This document shows positions 34,456-42,862 of a stretch of DNA of 64,000 nt, in pieces. Both the position numbers and the translations under genes were made by a program. The notes below the pieces were generated by a model, which was not told the origin of the DNA, searched no databases, and saw nothing but the letters and a program-made list of their open reading frames with translations. How positions within the stretch are numbered: position 1 is the first letter of the stretch; the number at the start of each line of letters is the position of its first letter. Source of the stretch: Deltaproteobacteria bacterium (GTDB lineage Bacteria; Myxococcota_A; UBA796; UBA2385); contig JAEUKK010000033.1 of the NCBI GenBank assembly GCA_016792625.1, positions 32,278 to 96,277 on the forward strand. Reading direction: 5' to 3'.

Positions 34456-35613
34456 TCAGTCGCCCCGGCGCAGCTCGACCGCGTCGAACCAGGCGGTGCC
34501 CGAGACGGCGCTCAGCAGGCCCACCCGCACGAAGGCGGCGTTGGCGGGCGCGGTGGCGTTGAGCTCGAGCAGCTCCCACGGGTGGGTGGTGAGGCGGCCG
34601 ACCGCCTTGACCGGCTGGCCGAGCGGGCGGTAGTTCGCGTCGAGGAAGCTCAAGGTCATGCAGACCTGGTCTTCGCGCTGGTGGAACTCGACCCGCAGCT
34701 TCTCGGCCCGCAGCTGGGCGCGCAGCTGGACCGGCTGGAATTGCAGCACCGGCACCACCTGGGCCACCTCGTTGAACAGGCGGGTGTGGTCGTCGGCGTA
34801 GAACCGCACGCTGTGGCTGCCGTCGAGCGCGGTGTTCGGGTCGATGGTCACGTCGTTGACCGGCGTGCGCTTGTTGCCCATCTCGACGGCCTCGACGATC
34901 TCCCAGGCGTCGTTGAGCGTGTACTCTTTCTCGAAGGAGCCGTCTTGAAGGGGCAGCGGCGCGCCCTTCTCGTTGCTGTCGCGGCTGGGCCGGGCGCCGA
35001 AATGTTTGGACAGGCGGCCGCGGCTCTCTTCGTCGCGCTCGGGGGAGCTCGGCCAGGCGAGCTCGACCACGTTCGTGTACTCCTTCTTGCGGGACTTCGC
35101 GTAGGTGATGTCGACGCGGAAGGTGCGGCCCTCGAAGGGCCCGAGGCGCACGGCGGTGATCTTTTCGGGCTTGAACTTGGGCCAATCGAAGCGCTCGGCG
35201 ACGAGGGCCGCGGCCTTGAGCTCGGCGCCCTTCAGATCACGCTGGGCCCGCACCACGGTCTTGCCTTGGCGCAGGCGGGCCAGCTCGGGCGGCGGCAGCG
35301 TGTCGATGTAGGCCAGCACCGGGGCGAGCTTGGGGTCAATGACCTGCTCGACGATGTTTGGGTGCGTCTGGGCCAGCGCGAACTGCGCGCCCGGCGAGAG
35401 CGCGCGGGCGGCCAGCAACATCTGGATGCGCCCCACCGGGTCGGAGTCGGCGTAGCCGCGCACCGCGTCGGCTTGGGCCATCGCGGCGGCGTCGACCACG
35501 GGCTGCCGGCCATCTTGGGCCCCGGCTGGCGGCGCGCCGGCGCTGAGCGCGAGCGCGCAGGCGAGGGCGACGCGGCGGGCGAGCGCGGAGAAGGGGGCGG
35601 CGCGGTGGTTCAT
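34456..35613 (-). CDS. Predicted secreted protein with C-terminal carbohydrate-binding-like domain
   Basis: A 385-residue exported protein: signal peptide (RRVALACALALSAGAPPAGA-QD), then a helical region (MLLAARALSPGAQFALAQTHP) and an HTLPPPELARLRQG-like stretch. The centre includes RFDWPKFKPEKITAVRLGPFEGRTFRVDI. From about residue 225 to the end lies a beta-sandwich pattern (SFEKEYTLNDAWEIVEAVEMG, SHSVRFYADDHTRLFNEVAQVVPV, PWELLELNATAPANAAFVRVGL, GTAWFDAVELRR), which resembles carbohydrate-binding modules that pack an N-terminal ligand site. No catalytic motif is evident. It is separated from the HTH-SspB gene by 30 bases on the same strand. Confidence 0.62.
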   Translation of the reverse strand: MNHRAAPFSALARRVALACALALSAGAPPAGAQDGRQPVVDAAAMAQADAVRGYADSDPVGRIQMLLAARALSPGAQFALAQTHPNIVEQVIDPKLAPVLAYIDTLPPPELARLRQGKTVVRAQRDLKGAELKAAALVAERFDWPKFKPEKITAVRLGPFEGRTFRVDITYAKSRKKEYTNVVELAWPSSPERDEESRGRLSKHFGARPSRDSNEKGAPLPLQDGSFEKEYTLNDAWEIVEAVEMGNKRTPVNDVTIDPNTALDGSHSVRFYADDHTRLFNEVAQVVPVLQFQPVQLRAQLRAEKLRVEFHQREDQVCMTLSFLDANYRPLGQPVKAVGRLTTHPWELLELNATAPANAAFVRVGLLSAVSGTAWFDAVELRRGD

Positions 35614-35643
35614 CGTCGGACCTCGAGGGCTGGGGGCGCGGGA

Positions 35644-36369
35644 TCAGACCAGGCGCAGGTGACCCCGGCGGCGGCCGCCGGCGTCCGGGGCGCGATCCTC
35701 GTCGTCTTCGTCGGGCACCTCGGCCAGCTCATCGTCGGGCTCGACCGGCTCGGGCGCCATCGGGATGTAGGTGACGCGGAGGAAGGCGTCCCAGGGGAGA
35801 AGGCAGGTGTAGAGCGCGTCGAAGGACAGCACCACCTGCAGGCCCTGGGGCAAAAAGCGCGGGTCGTGGTGGCGGTGGTAGGCCGCGTCGAGGCGCAGCG
35901 GCACGTCGGCGGGGAAGCGGGCGAGCGTGTCGCGCGGAATGCCGCTGTTGCCGAGCTTGTCGGTCTGCAGGTGGATGAACATGTCGCAGCCGAGGCCGAA
36001 GCCCAGCCGCAGGGCTTGCTCGGTATGGTTGCCGAGAGGGTCGATGAGCAGGGTGTTCTCGACCTCGCGCTTGCCGATGGCCCGCATGGTGGCCCGGCCG
36101 CGGGCGGCGGACAGCTCTTCGGGCGGGGCCTCTTCTTCGGCGGGCTCGTCGTCGACCGGCGCGCCGGCCATGGCCGCGGCGTCGAGCTCAAGCGCCTTGC
36201 TCAGGCCGATGAGCTCGTCGACGGTGAGCGCCTCGCTGCCGGCCAGCACGTGCTTGAGGCGGGTGCGGTCGAGCCCCGAGGCGGCGGCGAGGGCGGCGGT
36301 GTTCAGGCCCTTCTTCTTCGCGGTCTCGCGGAGCAGCAGGAGGAGCGGTTCAGAGGGGCGGGGCGGCAT
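35644..36369 (-). CDS. HTH domain fused to an SspB-like ClpXP-adaptor domain
   Basis: A 241-residue protein with three parts. Residues 1-65 are an XRE-like helix-turn-helix (LLRETAKKKGLNTAALAAASG, LDRTRLKHVLAGSEALTVDELIGLSKAL). Residues of about 95-205 have the outline of SspB-type stringent-starvation protein B as found in deltaproteobacteria: DMFIHLQTDKLGNSGIPRD, VPLRLDAAYHR, and GLQVVLSFDALYTCLLPWDAFLRV. The last 35 residues are an acidic flexible tail ending in RRRGHLRLV. E. coli SspB also ends in an acidic linker and a ClpX-docking peptide, RPALRVVK. I infer a protease adaptor that might also bind DNA or be recruited to it. The SspB match is by pattern, not by alignment. Confidence 0.62.
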   Translation of the reverse strand: MPPRPSEPLLLLLRETAKKKGLNTAALAAASGLDRTRLKHVLAGSEALTVDELIGLSKALELDAAAMAGAPVDDEPAEEEAPPEELSAARGRATMRAIGKREVENTLLIDPLGNHTEQALRLGFGLGCDMFIHLQTDKLGNSGIPRDTLARFPADVPLRLDAAYHRHHDPRFLPQGLQVVLSFDALYTCLLPWDAFLRVTYIPMAPEPVEPDDELAEVPDEDDEDRAPDAGGRRRGHLRLV

Positions 36370-36528
36370 TCCATCCTCGGGGCGGGGCGCGCAGCGGCGA
36401 CAGGGGGGCCGGCGTCGGCCGGGCCGGCGCCTGTAATGCCCGCCGGCGGCCTTGCCCGCCTCTGCCCGGGTCGGTCGGCGCGAAGCCCTCGGGGATGACG
36501 TGCTGCGCAGCGCTTTGGCCGCGCCGGC

Positions 36529-37242
36529 TCACTTGGTCGGCGGGTGCCGGTGCGGGGGCGTGGGCTTGGGCGGCTGCGGGTTCGGCGGCGGGGCGCCCGG
36601 GTTCACGTCGACCTTGCCGGCCTTGTACTCTTGGGTCGTGCTGCTCTTGATCTCGGTCGAGCTGCCCGAGGCGTAGACCGCGGTCTGGCCGGCCTTGTTC
36701 TCGACCGTCATGTCGGTCTCGAGCTTGAAGTCTTTGCACTTGATCGAGATGGTCTCTTTGGCCTCGACCACGGTGTTCTTCTCGCAGACCATCGTGATGG
36801 TCTTTTTGCTCGAGTCGAGGGACTGGTAGATGGGCGCCGACTTCACGTCGAGGCGCGTGCCGGCCATGGCGCCGACCTCAACTTTCTCAGCGCCGCTGGT
36901 GTCGTCGAAGATGACCAGGTGCCCCGAGCGCGACCAGAGCACGCGCTTGTCGTTGTTGCCGTCGTCGTTCTTGTAGGGCTCGGGCTTGTCTTCGCCGCCG
37001 TTGTAGACCGCGCCCAACACGTAGGGCGTCATCGACCGGTAGGCGAAGCCGCAGAGCACCTCGGTGCCGATGTCGGGCAGGATGATGAGCCCGCGGCCGT
37101 TCCCGCTCATCGGGGTGGCCATCCGGCACCAAGAGGACTCGACGCCGCCCTCGGCGTCCACGGGGAACCTGACCCGGACCCGGTGCATCTTGTCGGGGTC
37201 TTGGTTCTCGATGACAATGCCGACCACCACGCCGTTGATCAT
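36529..37242 (-). CDS. gpV/VgrG-like spike protein, first of a tandem pair
   Basis: A 237-residue protein beginning with a gp5/VgrG-type OB-fold: MINGVVVGIVIENQDPDKMHRVRVRFP, then SSWCRMATPMSGNGRGLIILPDIGTEVLCGF and PYVLGAVYNGGEDKP. It continues into a strand-repeat region resembling the gp5 C-terminal beta-helix (SGHLVIFDDTSG, KTITMVCEKNTVVEAKETISIKC). It ends in a Pro/His-rich tail (PPPNPQPPKPTPPHRHPP) that could bind metal or a tip protein. Such proteins cap the tube of T6SS, phage tails or extracellular contractile injection systems. The gp27-like base of VgrG is missing, so it looks like phage gpV or eCIS spikes. A close paralogue lies directly upstream. Confidence 0.8.
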   Translation of the reverse strand: MINGVVVGIVIENQDPDKMHRVRVRFPVDAEGGVESSWCRMATPMSGNGRGLIILPDIGTEVLCGFAYRSMTPYVLGAVYNGGEDKPEPYKNDDGNNDKRVLWSRSGHLVIFDDTSGAEKVEVGAMAGTRLDVKSAPIYQSLDSSKKTITMVCEKNTVVEAKETISIKCKDFKLETDMTVENKAGQTAVYASGSSTEIKSSTTQEYKAGKVDVNPGAPPPNPQPPKPTPPHRHPPTK

Positions 37243-37315
37243 GCTCTGCTCCCAAAAGTGGGGCCGGGCTGGCCAGCCGCCGCGGGCGCCATCGGGCGCG
37301 CCCGCTGGAATTCTC

Positions 37316-37972
37316 TCAGTTGATCTTGGTCATCGAGGCCTTCAGCGTCAGCGCGCCGCCGCCGTTGACCGCGCAGCTCGTGCCGGTCTCGATCTTGGTC
37401 GAGGTGCCCGACTTGACGTTGATCGAGTTGCTCGCCTCGAGGATGAAGTCTTTGCACTTGAGCGAGATGGTCTCTTTGGACTCGATGATGATGTCTTTGC
37501 CCGAGTACACGGACAGGACCTTCTCTTTCGCGTCCCAGATGATGCGGATCTCTTCGTTGTGCAGCACGAGCTCGATGCGCTCGTCGCCCTGCTTGTCGTC
37601 GAAGGTCAGGCGGTGGCCCGAGCGCGACTGAAAGACGCGCAGGTCGTTGTTGCCGTCTTCGTTGGCGTAGGGGGGCGTGTCGACCCCGTTGTAGAGCCCG
37701 CCCATCACGATGGCGTGGTTGAAGTCGCCGTGGGCGAAGGCGACGAGCACCTCGTCATCGAGCTCGGGGATGGTCATCCAGCCGCGCTCTTTGCCGGCCA
37801 TGGGCATCACGAGGCGCGCCCAGAAGCTCTCGGGCATGTCGGGCAGGGTGGGGAACTTGAGCTTGACGCGGCCGAGCTGGTCGGGGTCTTTGTTGTCAAT
37901 GACGATGGCCTCGACAAGGCCGGGCATCTGGCCCGAGACCGGGCGGCCTTGACGGTCGGTGACCTTGGGCAC
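37316..37972 (-). CDS. gpV/VgrG-like spike protein, second of a tandem pair
   Basis: A 218-residue paralogue of the neighbouring spike protein. The OB-fold is the same (LVEAIVIDNKDPDQLGRVKLKFP, SFWARLVMPMAGKERGWMTIPELDDEVLVAF, HAIVMGGLYNGVDTPPYANEDG). The helix-like tail has ISLKCKDFILEASNSINVKSGTSTKIETG. The two proteins share the block KETIS-[IL]-KCKDF. This copy lacks the Pro/His tail. GTG at 37972 is chosen because GGAGG lies five bases upstream; the longer open frame upstream is Arg/Pro-rich. No sheath, tube, baseplate wedge or ATPase gene is in the window, so the injection machinery must be elsewhere or absent. Confidence 0.8.
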   Translation of the reverse strand: MPKVTDRQGRPVSGQMPGLVEAIVIDNKDPDQLGRVKLKFPTLPDMPESFWARLVMPMAGKERGWMTIPELDDEVLVAFAHGDFNHAIVMGGLYNGVDTPPYANEDGNNDLRVFQSRSGHRLTFDDKQGDERIELVLHNEEIRIIWDAKEKVLSVYSGKDIIIESKETISLKCKDFILEASNSINVKSGTSTKIETGTSCAVNGGGALTLKASMTKIN

Positions 37973-38179
37973 AGCAACCTCCGAAGTAGGGCGGGCGCGG
38001 CGGGGCCGCTGTGGGCGGTCGGCGCCCCCGGGGCGTGCTCCGGCTGTATCGCCTGGATCTCCCCCTGTCGCAGGGCGACGATACGCCGCGCCCGCTCCCC
38101 AGGTCAACGCGGTGCGATGACACCCTGATGACAGTGAGAATGGCGACCAGTGCGCTGCTTTGGGGCGTTGTTGCCGCGC

Positions 38180-41100
38180 TCAGCGATCTTTGGGCGAGGG
38201 TGGGGTGAAGCCCTCGGGCCACTGGGTGCCCGGGCAGGCGCGCGTGCGCCGCAGCTTGGCTTGGTCGAGGTGGGCGCCGCGCAGATCGGCGTCGCAGAGG
38301 TCGGCGTCGCTCAGATCGGCGCCAGCGAGGTCGGCGTCGCTCAGATCGGCGCCGGTCAGGTCGGCCCCGCGCAGGTCGGCCCTGGTGAGCCGGGCCCGCT
38401 TGAGGTTCAGCCCCACCAGCCGCGCGCCGGACAGGTTGGCGTTGAGCAGCCGGGCCTCTTCGAGCTTGACATCGGTGAGGACGGCGTCGTGTAGGTCAGC
38501 CTCGTCGAGTACACAGGCCGAGAGGTCGCCGCGGGTCATGCGCAGGCGGGCCGCGCGGGCCTCGCGCAGGTCGCAGGGGAAGCGGGGCGGCGGCTGCACG
38601 TCGACCATGACGGCGTCATCGAGCCGGGCGAAGGGCCCGAGCGCGCCGGGGGGCGCACCTTCGCTCGGCCACTGGGTGCCGGTCGTGTACCAAGCGCCCG
38701 AGAAGTCGGCGCCATCGAGCCGGGCGGGCTCTCGACCGTCGTGGAAGATCGCGTTGGCGAGGTTGGTCTCGCGGAGGTTGGCCTCGTCGAGCACCGCGCC
38801 GGAGAGGTCAGCCTGCTGGAGGTTGGCCTCGTGCAGGTCAGCGCGGTCCAGCCGAGTGCCCCGGAGCGAGGCCGCGCTGAGGTTGGCGTGACTCAGGGCT
38901 GTCTCGCGGAGCTGCGCGCCGTCAAAGCGGGCGCCGACGAACCAGGCCCCCTCGAGATCGACGCCGCTGAGGTCAAAGGCGGAGAGGTCGGCCTTGGTGA
39001 TCTTCAGGCCCGATACCGTGTAGGCCCAGACCCGCCCGACCGAGGGGAAGCCGGCCACCGCCTGCCCGAAAAGAACGCCAGCCACGAAGACCACCGAGGG
39101 CACGAGCGCGTACTGGGCGAAGCGGAGCAGGCGCCGGCGCCGGGCCTCGAGCATCGTGCGCTCCCACTCCTCATTGAGGCGGCGCAGCGAGCGGTCATAA
39201 AAGTCGCGCTCGTCCTTCGAGCGGAGCACCAGATCGCCGATGCAGCGGTGCACCTCGTCGATGTGCTGGGAGGGGAGCAGGTCGGCCTCGGACTGACCCC
39301 CCTTGAGCCAGAGCGAGTAGCCCTGGTGGAAGAGCTGACGGGCCCGGTTACGGGCGGAGCCCTCCTCGCCGTAGTTGCGGACCTGGGCGATGAGCGACTC
39401 GTGCGCGATGCGGTAGGTGCGCTCGTCGGGCCAGCGGCTGTCGACGTAGCCGTGAACGACGCGCCAGCGGTCCTCGAGCGCGCGCAGGATGGCCACGCGG
39501 CGCTCGGGATCGGTGGAGTGCGCGGCGAGCTCGCTCAGCGGGGTCGGCCGGCTGGTCGGCGAGCCGGGCAGGTGGGTGAGCGTGCGCAGCATCTCTTTGG
39601 CCACGCCCTGATCTGCGGCGTCGAGGCCCGAGATCGCCTCGTCGAGCACGCGGGAGAGGATGCCGCGGCTGCCGCCCAGCCGCTCGCGGTAGTGCTGGGC
39701 GGTGATGCGGATGGGCTGCGGCGTGTCGCGCACGAAGTCCCACAGGCGGGCGCCCACGGCCTGCACCCGGGGGGCCACCTCGCCCATATCGTCGGCGATG
39801 AGGTCGTTCACGATCTCGTCAAGCAGGCCATCCTCGAAGGTGAACGGCGGGTAGTTGACCAACAAGCCAGGGGCACCCGGGCCCTCGAGCGCGGCGCGGA
39901 GATCGGGCGCGTCTAAGGGCCGGAGGGGGAGGGTGCGGGAGATCTCGGCCATGGGCAGCGGGTGGAGCGCCCGGAGGGTGGCCCCGAGGTAGTCCTCGCG
40001 CACGCTGAGCAGCACGCGCAGGCGCGGGTCGGCGGCAGCGACCAGAGCCGCGACCCCGGCTTGGAAGTTGATCAGCTGCTCGGGGCTGCCTTCGGTGAAG
40101 ATCTCCTCGAGCTGGTCAATCACGACCACGATGGGCTGACCGGCGGCCGCAGAGAGCGCGTCGAGCAGGTCGGGCAAGCTGCGGGGGGCGGCGTCGGGGC
40201 CCGGCGCGCTGACCCCGGTCGAGGGGTCGCGCTGGGCGTGCAGGCGCCGGTGGGCGGCCCGGGTGACCAGCTCGAGCGGGCTCGCCGTGCCCCGCACCCG
40301 CAGCAGCTCGTGGCCGGTCTGCTCCAGCGCGGGGAGCACCCGGGCCATCAAGAAGCTGGTCTTGCCCACCCCGCTCGCGCCGGTGACGAGCACGAGGCTC
40401 GGGCGGCTCTTGTGCTCCCATGCGTCGAGGAAGCGCTGCAGGTCGTTGTCTCGGCCAAAAAAGATGCTGCTGTAGGCGGCGGTGAAGGGGTGCAGGAAAC
40501 GAAAGGGCTCGTCGGGCAGCGGCAGGGGCTCGGGCGCGAGCGGGGCGAGGGCGCGCTCGGGCTTGGCGTTGGGATCGGCGTTGCGGAGGGCCTCTTGCAG
40601 GCTCGACCAGTCTTGGAAGCGCGCCGATGGGCTCTTTTCGAGCAGGCGCATCACCAGCTCGCAGAGCGGCAGGGGCAGCTCGGGCGCGAGGCGGTGCAGA
40701 GACATCGGCGCCTCATGCACGTGCTGGTGCATGAAGTCGCGCGAGCCGGGGCCGAGGAAGGGGGTGCGTCCGGCCAACATCTCGAACAGCAGCACGCCGA
40801 AGCTGTACAGGTCAGTGCGGTGGTCGACCCCCCAGCTCAGGGCCTGCTCGGGCGCCATGTAGCGGGGCGTGCCCATCAACGCGCCGGGCCGGGTCAGGCG
40901 GGGGGCGTCGGGCGTGCGGCGGAGGAGCACCGGGTCGGGGAGGGCCCCCGAGTCGAGCTCTTCCCGCGGGTCGGGTACGGGGAGCTGCGGGGCGCTCAGC
41001 GGCTCGTCGGGGATCGTGCCCGCGTCGACCTTGGGGGTGGTGGCCTGGGATCGCCCCGGGTCGAAGGGCTGCCGCAGGTCGAGGCCCCGCGGGGTGTCGA

Positions 41101-41566
41101 GCAGCGTGGCGAGGCCGAAGTCGAGCACCTTGACGTGGTCGCCTTGCAGCAAAAAGATGTTCTCTGGCTTGAGATCGCGGTGGACGAGGCCCACGCCTTG
41201 ACCGGCGCCCATGCCCCGGGCGATGCCGCGGGCGATCGAGACGGCGCTCGCCAAGTCCATCCGCCCCCGGGCGAGGCGGTCGGCGAGGGTCTCGCCCTCG
41301 AGCAGCTCCATCACGACGAAGCGCTCGCCCTCATCGGTGACCCCGACGTCAAAGACGGTGACGACGTTGGGGTGCGAGAGCAAGCAGGTGGTGCGGGCCT
41401 CGCGCTCAAAACGCGCGACGGCGCGCTGGTTCGCCGTGAGCTCTTCGCGCAGCAGCTTGATCGCCACGGGGCGGTCGAGCGCGGTCTGCCATCCCTGGTA
41501 GACCTCGCCCACGCCGCCGCGGCCGATGCAGCGGCCTAGGCTGTAGCGCTCGGAGAGTCGTCGCAT
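38180..41566 (-). CDS. Ser/Thr kinase - STAND NTPase - pentapeptide-repeat fusion
   Basis: A 1128-residue protein with four parts. Residues 1-300 are a Pkn-type kinase (GRGGVGEVY, VAIKLL, HRDLKPENIF, DFGLATLL, YMAPEQAL). Residues of about 355-700 form a STAND/AAA-like NTPase beginning FFGRDNDLQRFL with Walker A GASGVGKTS near 395 and Walker B VVVIDQLEEIF near 480. One transmembrane helix (LVPSVVFVAGVLFGQAVAGF) follows near 818-838. The rest is two runs of pentapeptide repeats, A(D/N)LxxA, at about 859-949 and 1008-1109, separated by a GTQWP segment that recurs at the C-terminus. Kinase-STAND pairings act in signalling with ligand-driven oligomerisation. Pentapeptide repeats form a right-handed beta-helix, perhaps the extracytoplasmic sensor. 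Confidence 0.9.
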   Translation of the reverse strand: MRRLSERYSLGRCIGRGGVGEVYQGWQTALDRPVAIKLLREELTANQRAVARFEREARTTCLLSHPNVVTVFDVGVTDEGERFVVMELLEGETLADRLARGRMDLASAVSIARGIARGMGAGQGVGLVHRDLKPENIFLLQGDHVKVLDFGLATLLDTPRGLDLRQPFDPGRSQATTPKVDAGTIPDEPLSAPQLPVPDPREELDSGALPDPVLLRRTPDAPRLTRPGALMGTPRYMAPEQALSWGVDHRTDLYSFGVLLFEMLAGRTPFLGPGSRDFMHQHVHEAPMSLHRLAPELPLPLCELVMRLLEKSPSARFQDWSSLQEALRNADPNAKPERALAPLAPEPLPLPDEPFRFLHPFTAAYSSIFFGRDNDLQRFLDAWEHKSRPSLVLVTGASGVGKTSFLMARVLPALEQTGHELLRVRGTASPLELVTRAAHRRLHAQRDPSTGVSAPGPDAAPRSLPDLLDALSAAAGQPIVVVIDQLEEIFTEGSPEQLINFQAGVAALVAAADPRLRVLLSVREDYLGATLRALHPLPMAEISRTLPLRPLDAPDLRAALEGPGAPGLLVNYPPFTFEDGLLDEIVNDLIADDMGEVAPRVQAVGARLWDFVRDTPQPIRITAQHYRERLGGSRGILSRVLDEAISGLDAADQGVAKEMLRTLTHLPGSPTSRPTPLSELAAHSTDPERRVAILRALEDRWRVVHGYVDSRWPDERTYRIAHESLIAQVRNYGEEGSARNRARQLFHQGYSLWLKGGQSEADLLPSQHIDEVHRCIGDLVLRSKDERDFYDRSLRRLNEEWERTMLEARRRRLLRFAQYALVPSVVFVAGVLFGQAVAGFPSVGRVWAYTVSGLKITKADLSAFDLSGVDLEGAWFVGARFDGAQLRETALSHANLSAASLRGTRLDRADLHEANLQQADLSGAVLDEANLRETNLANAIFHDGREPARLDGADFSGAWYTTGTQWPSEGAPPGALGPFARLDDAVMVDVQPPPRFPCDLREARAARLRMTRGDLSACVLDEADLHDAVLTDVKLEEARLLNANLSGARLVGLNLKRARLTRADLRGADLTGADLSDADLAGADLSDADLCDADLRGAHLDQAKLRRTRACPGTQWPEGFTPPSPKDR
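38276..38402 (-). repeat. 15/30-bp repeats encoding pentapeptides
   Basis: Units such as GGTCGGCGTCGCTCAGATC recur every 15 and 30 bp at the 3' end of the kinase-STAND gene. They encode A(D/N)LSDAD-type pentapeptides and are part of the coding sequence. Confidence 0.7.
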
Positions 41567-41662
41567 GGGGCGATGTTAGCCACGGGGGAGGGGCGAGGGG
41601 GCGCGCGCCCCGTCCGCGGCGCGGGAGCGGCCCAGGGCGCGGCGGGGTCGGAGGGCGGGAGC

Positions 41663-42826
41663 ATGGGTGCAGCGGGGGGAGCGGTGGCGCGCGCGGCGGC
41701 GGCGGTGGCGCTGTGGGGCTGCGCGCCGGCGGCGCCACAGCTCGGCCTGGCCCCGGGCGCGTGGGGCCTCGCCTCGGTGGCGGCGGTGGAGGTCGAGGGC
41801 CGACCCGCGCCCGCCCCGGTCGTCGGCTTGCTCGAGGTCGGCCTGGGAGCGGAGGCCCCGCGGCTCTCCTTGGCCGGCGGGGCGCTGAGCACGGGCGGCG
41901 CGGTGGAGGCGGCCGTGCTCGGGCCGCAGGCAGGGGAGGGGCCGGAGGTGCGGTGGCTACGCTTCCCCCTGCGCTTTGGGATCGGCGCGGCGGAGGGCTT
42001 GCTGCGCATCGACGAGGGGCGCGCGCGGCTGGTGCTCGGCTACCGCCCCGCGGAGCATGATCTTGATCTGCGCCTCGAGCCGGGCGGGGCCACGGCCAAG
42101 GTGGCCCTCGGGCCCGCCGAGCGCACCGCCAGCGCCGCGCTGGACCGCTGGGCGGCGGCCTGGGCGGGCGGCCGGCTGCGCTTGGTCGATGGCGCGGGCG
42201 CTCCGGTCGGTGACCTCGCCTTCTTTGATGACGGCGCCGTGCTGGTTGACCTCTACGATCCGACCTGGAGCACGGGCGGGCCCGCGCCGGCCGTGCGGGC
42301 CGACGAGGGCGGGGAGATCTTGCTCACCGTGCCGGTCGAGCCGGCGCTCGAAGGTGAGAGCGCCCTGCTGCTCGTTAACCTCGCGCATCACGTGGTGGTG
42401 GTGCCCAGCGCGCCCAGCCCCCAAGCCGAAGACCGCTGGCTTCGGCTGGAGCCGGGCGGCCCGACGCCCGAGGAGCGCGCCAGCCACCACGCGGCGGCCA
42501 CCGCGGCCGCGATTCGCGCGGAGCAAGCGTGGCTCAGCGAGGCCTTGCCCCGCCTCGCCGCTGCGGCGGAGAGCCCGCTTGGCTGCCGGCCGCTCTCGGC
42601 CCTCGGCGAAGAGTGGGGGCTGATGTTGCGCGGCTACGAGCTCAGCTTCGGGGAGCAGGCGGGCCGCTGCGAGGCGCGGGTCGAGCCGCGTCCGCCGCAG
42701 CACGGGCGGCGGGTCGCCGGGCGCGCGCACGCGGGCGGGGTCGCGGCGCTGCAGGTGGTCGGCGCTGGCGTCGACCTCGACGCGGACGGCGCCGCAGGGC
42801 TGGTGGGGCCTGCGCCGGGTCGTTAG
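41663..42826 (+). CDS. Hypothetical lipoprotein
   Basis: A 387-residue predicted lipoprotein not assigned to a family. The leader GGAVARAAAAVALWGC ends in the lipobox Cys. The rest is beta-rich and Gly/Ala-rich, for example LGLAPGAWGLASVAAVEVEGRP, EVRWLRFPLRFGIGAAEGLLRI, LRLVDGAGAPVGDLAFFDDGAVLVDLYDPTW, and ESALLLVNLAHHVVVVPS. It ends in DLDADGAAGLVGPAPGR. The ATG has GGGAG just upstream; an open frame extends 30 codons further but overlaps the divergent kinase promoter. It precedes accD by 36 bases and may share its transcript. Confidence 0.6.
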   Translation: MGAAGGAVARAAAAVALWGCAPAAPQLGLAPGAWGLASVAAVEVEGRPAPAPVVGLLEVGLGAEAPRLSLAGGALSTGGAVEAAVLGPQAGEGPEVRWLRFPLRFGIGAAEGLLRIDEGRARLVLGYRPAEHDLDLRLEPGGATAKVALGPAERTASAALDRWAAAWAGGRLRLVDGAGAPVGDLAFFDDGAVLVDLYDPTWSTGGPAPAVRADEGGEILLTVPVEPALEGESALLLVNLAHHVVVVPSAPSPQAEDRWLRLEPGGPTPEERASHHAAATAAAIRAEQAWLSEALPRLAAAAESPLGCRPLSALGEEWGLMLRGYELSFGEQAGRCEARVEPRPPQHGRRVAGRAHAGGVAALQVVGAGVDLDADGAAGLVGPAPGR

Positions 42827-42862
42827 CCGCCCGGCCCGTGGTGCACGAACAAGAGGTCGACG

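Noticed and set aside
38276..38402. Regular 30-bp repeats that could suggest a CRISPR array.
   Set aside because: There are no unique spacers; the repeats encode pentapeptides inside a kinase gene.
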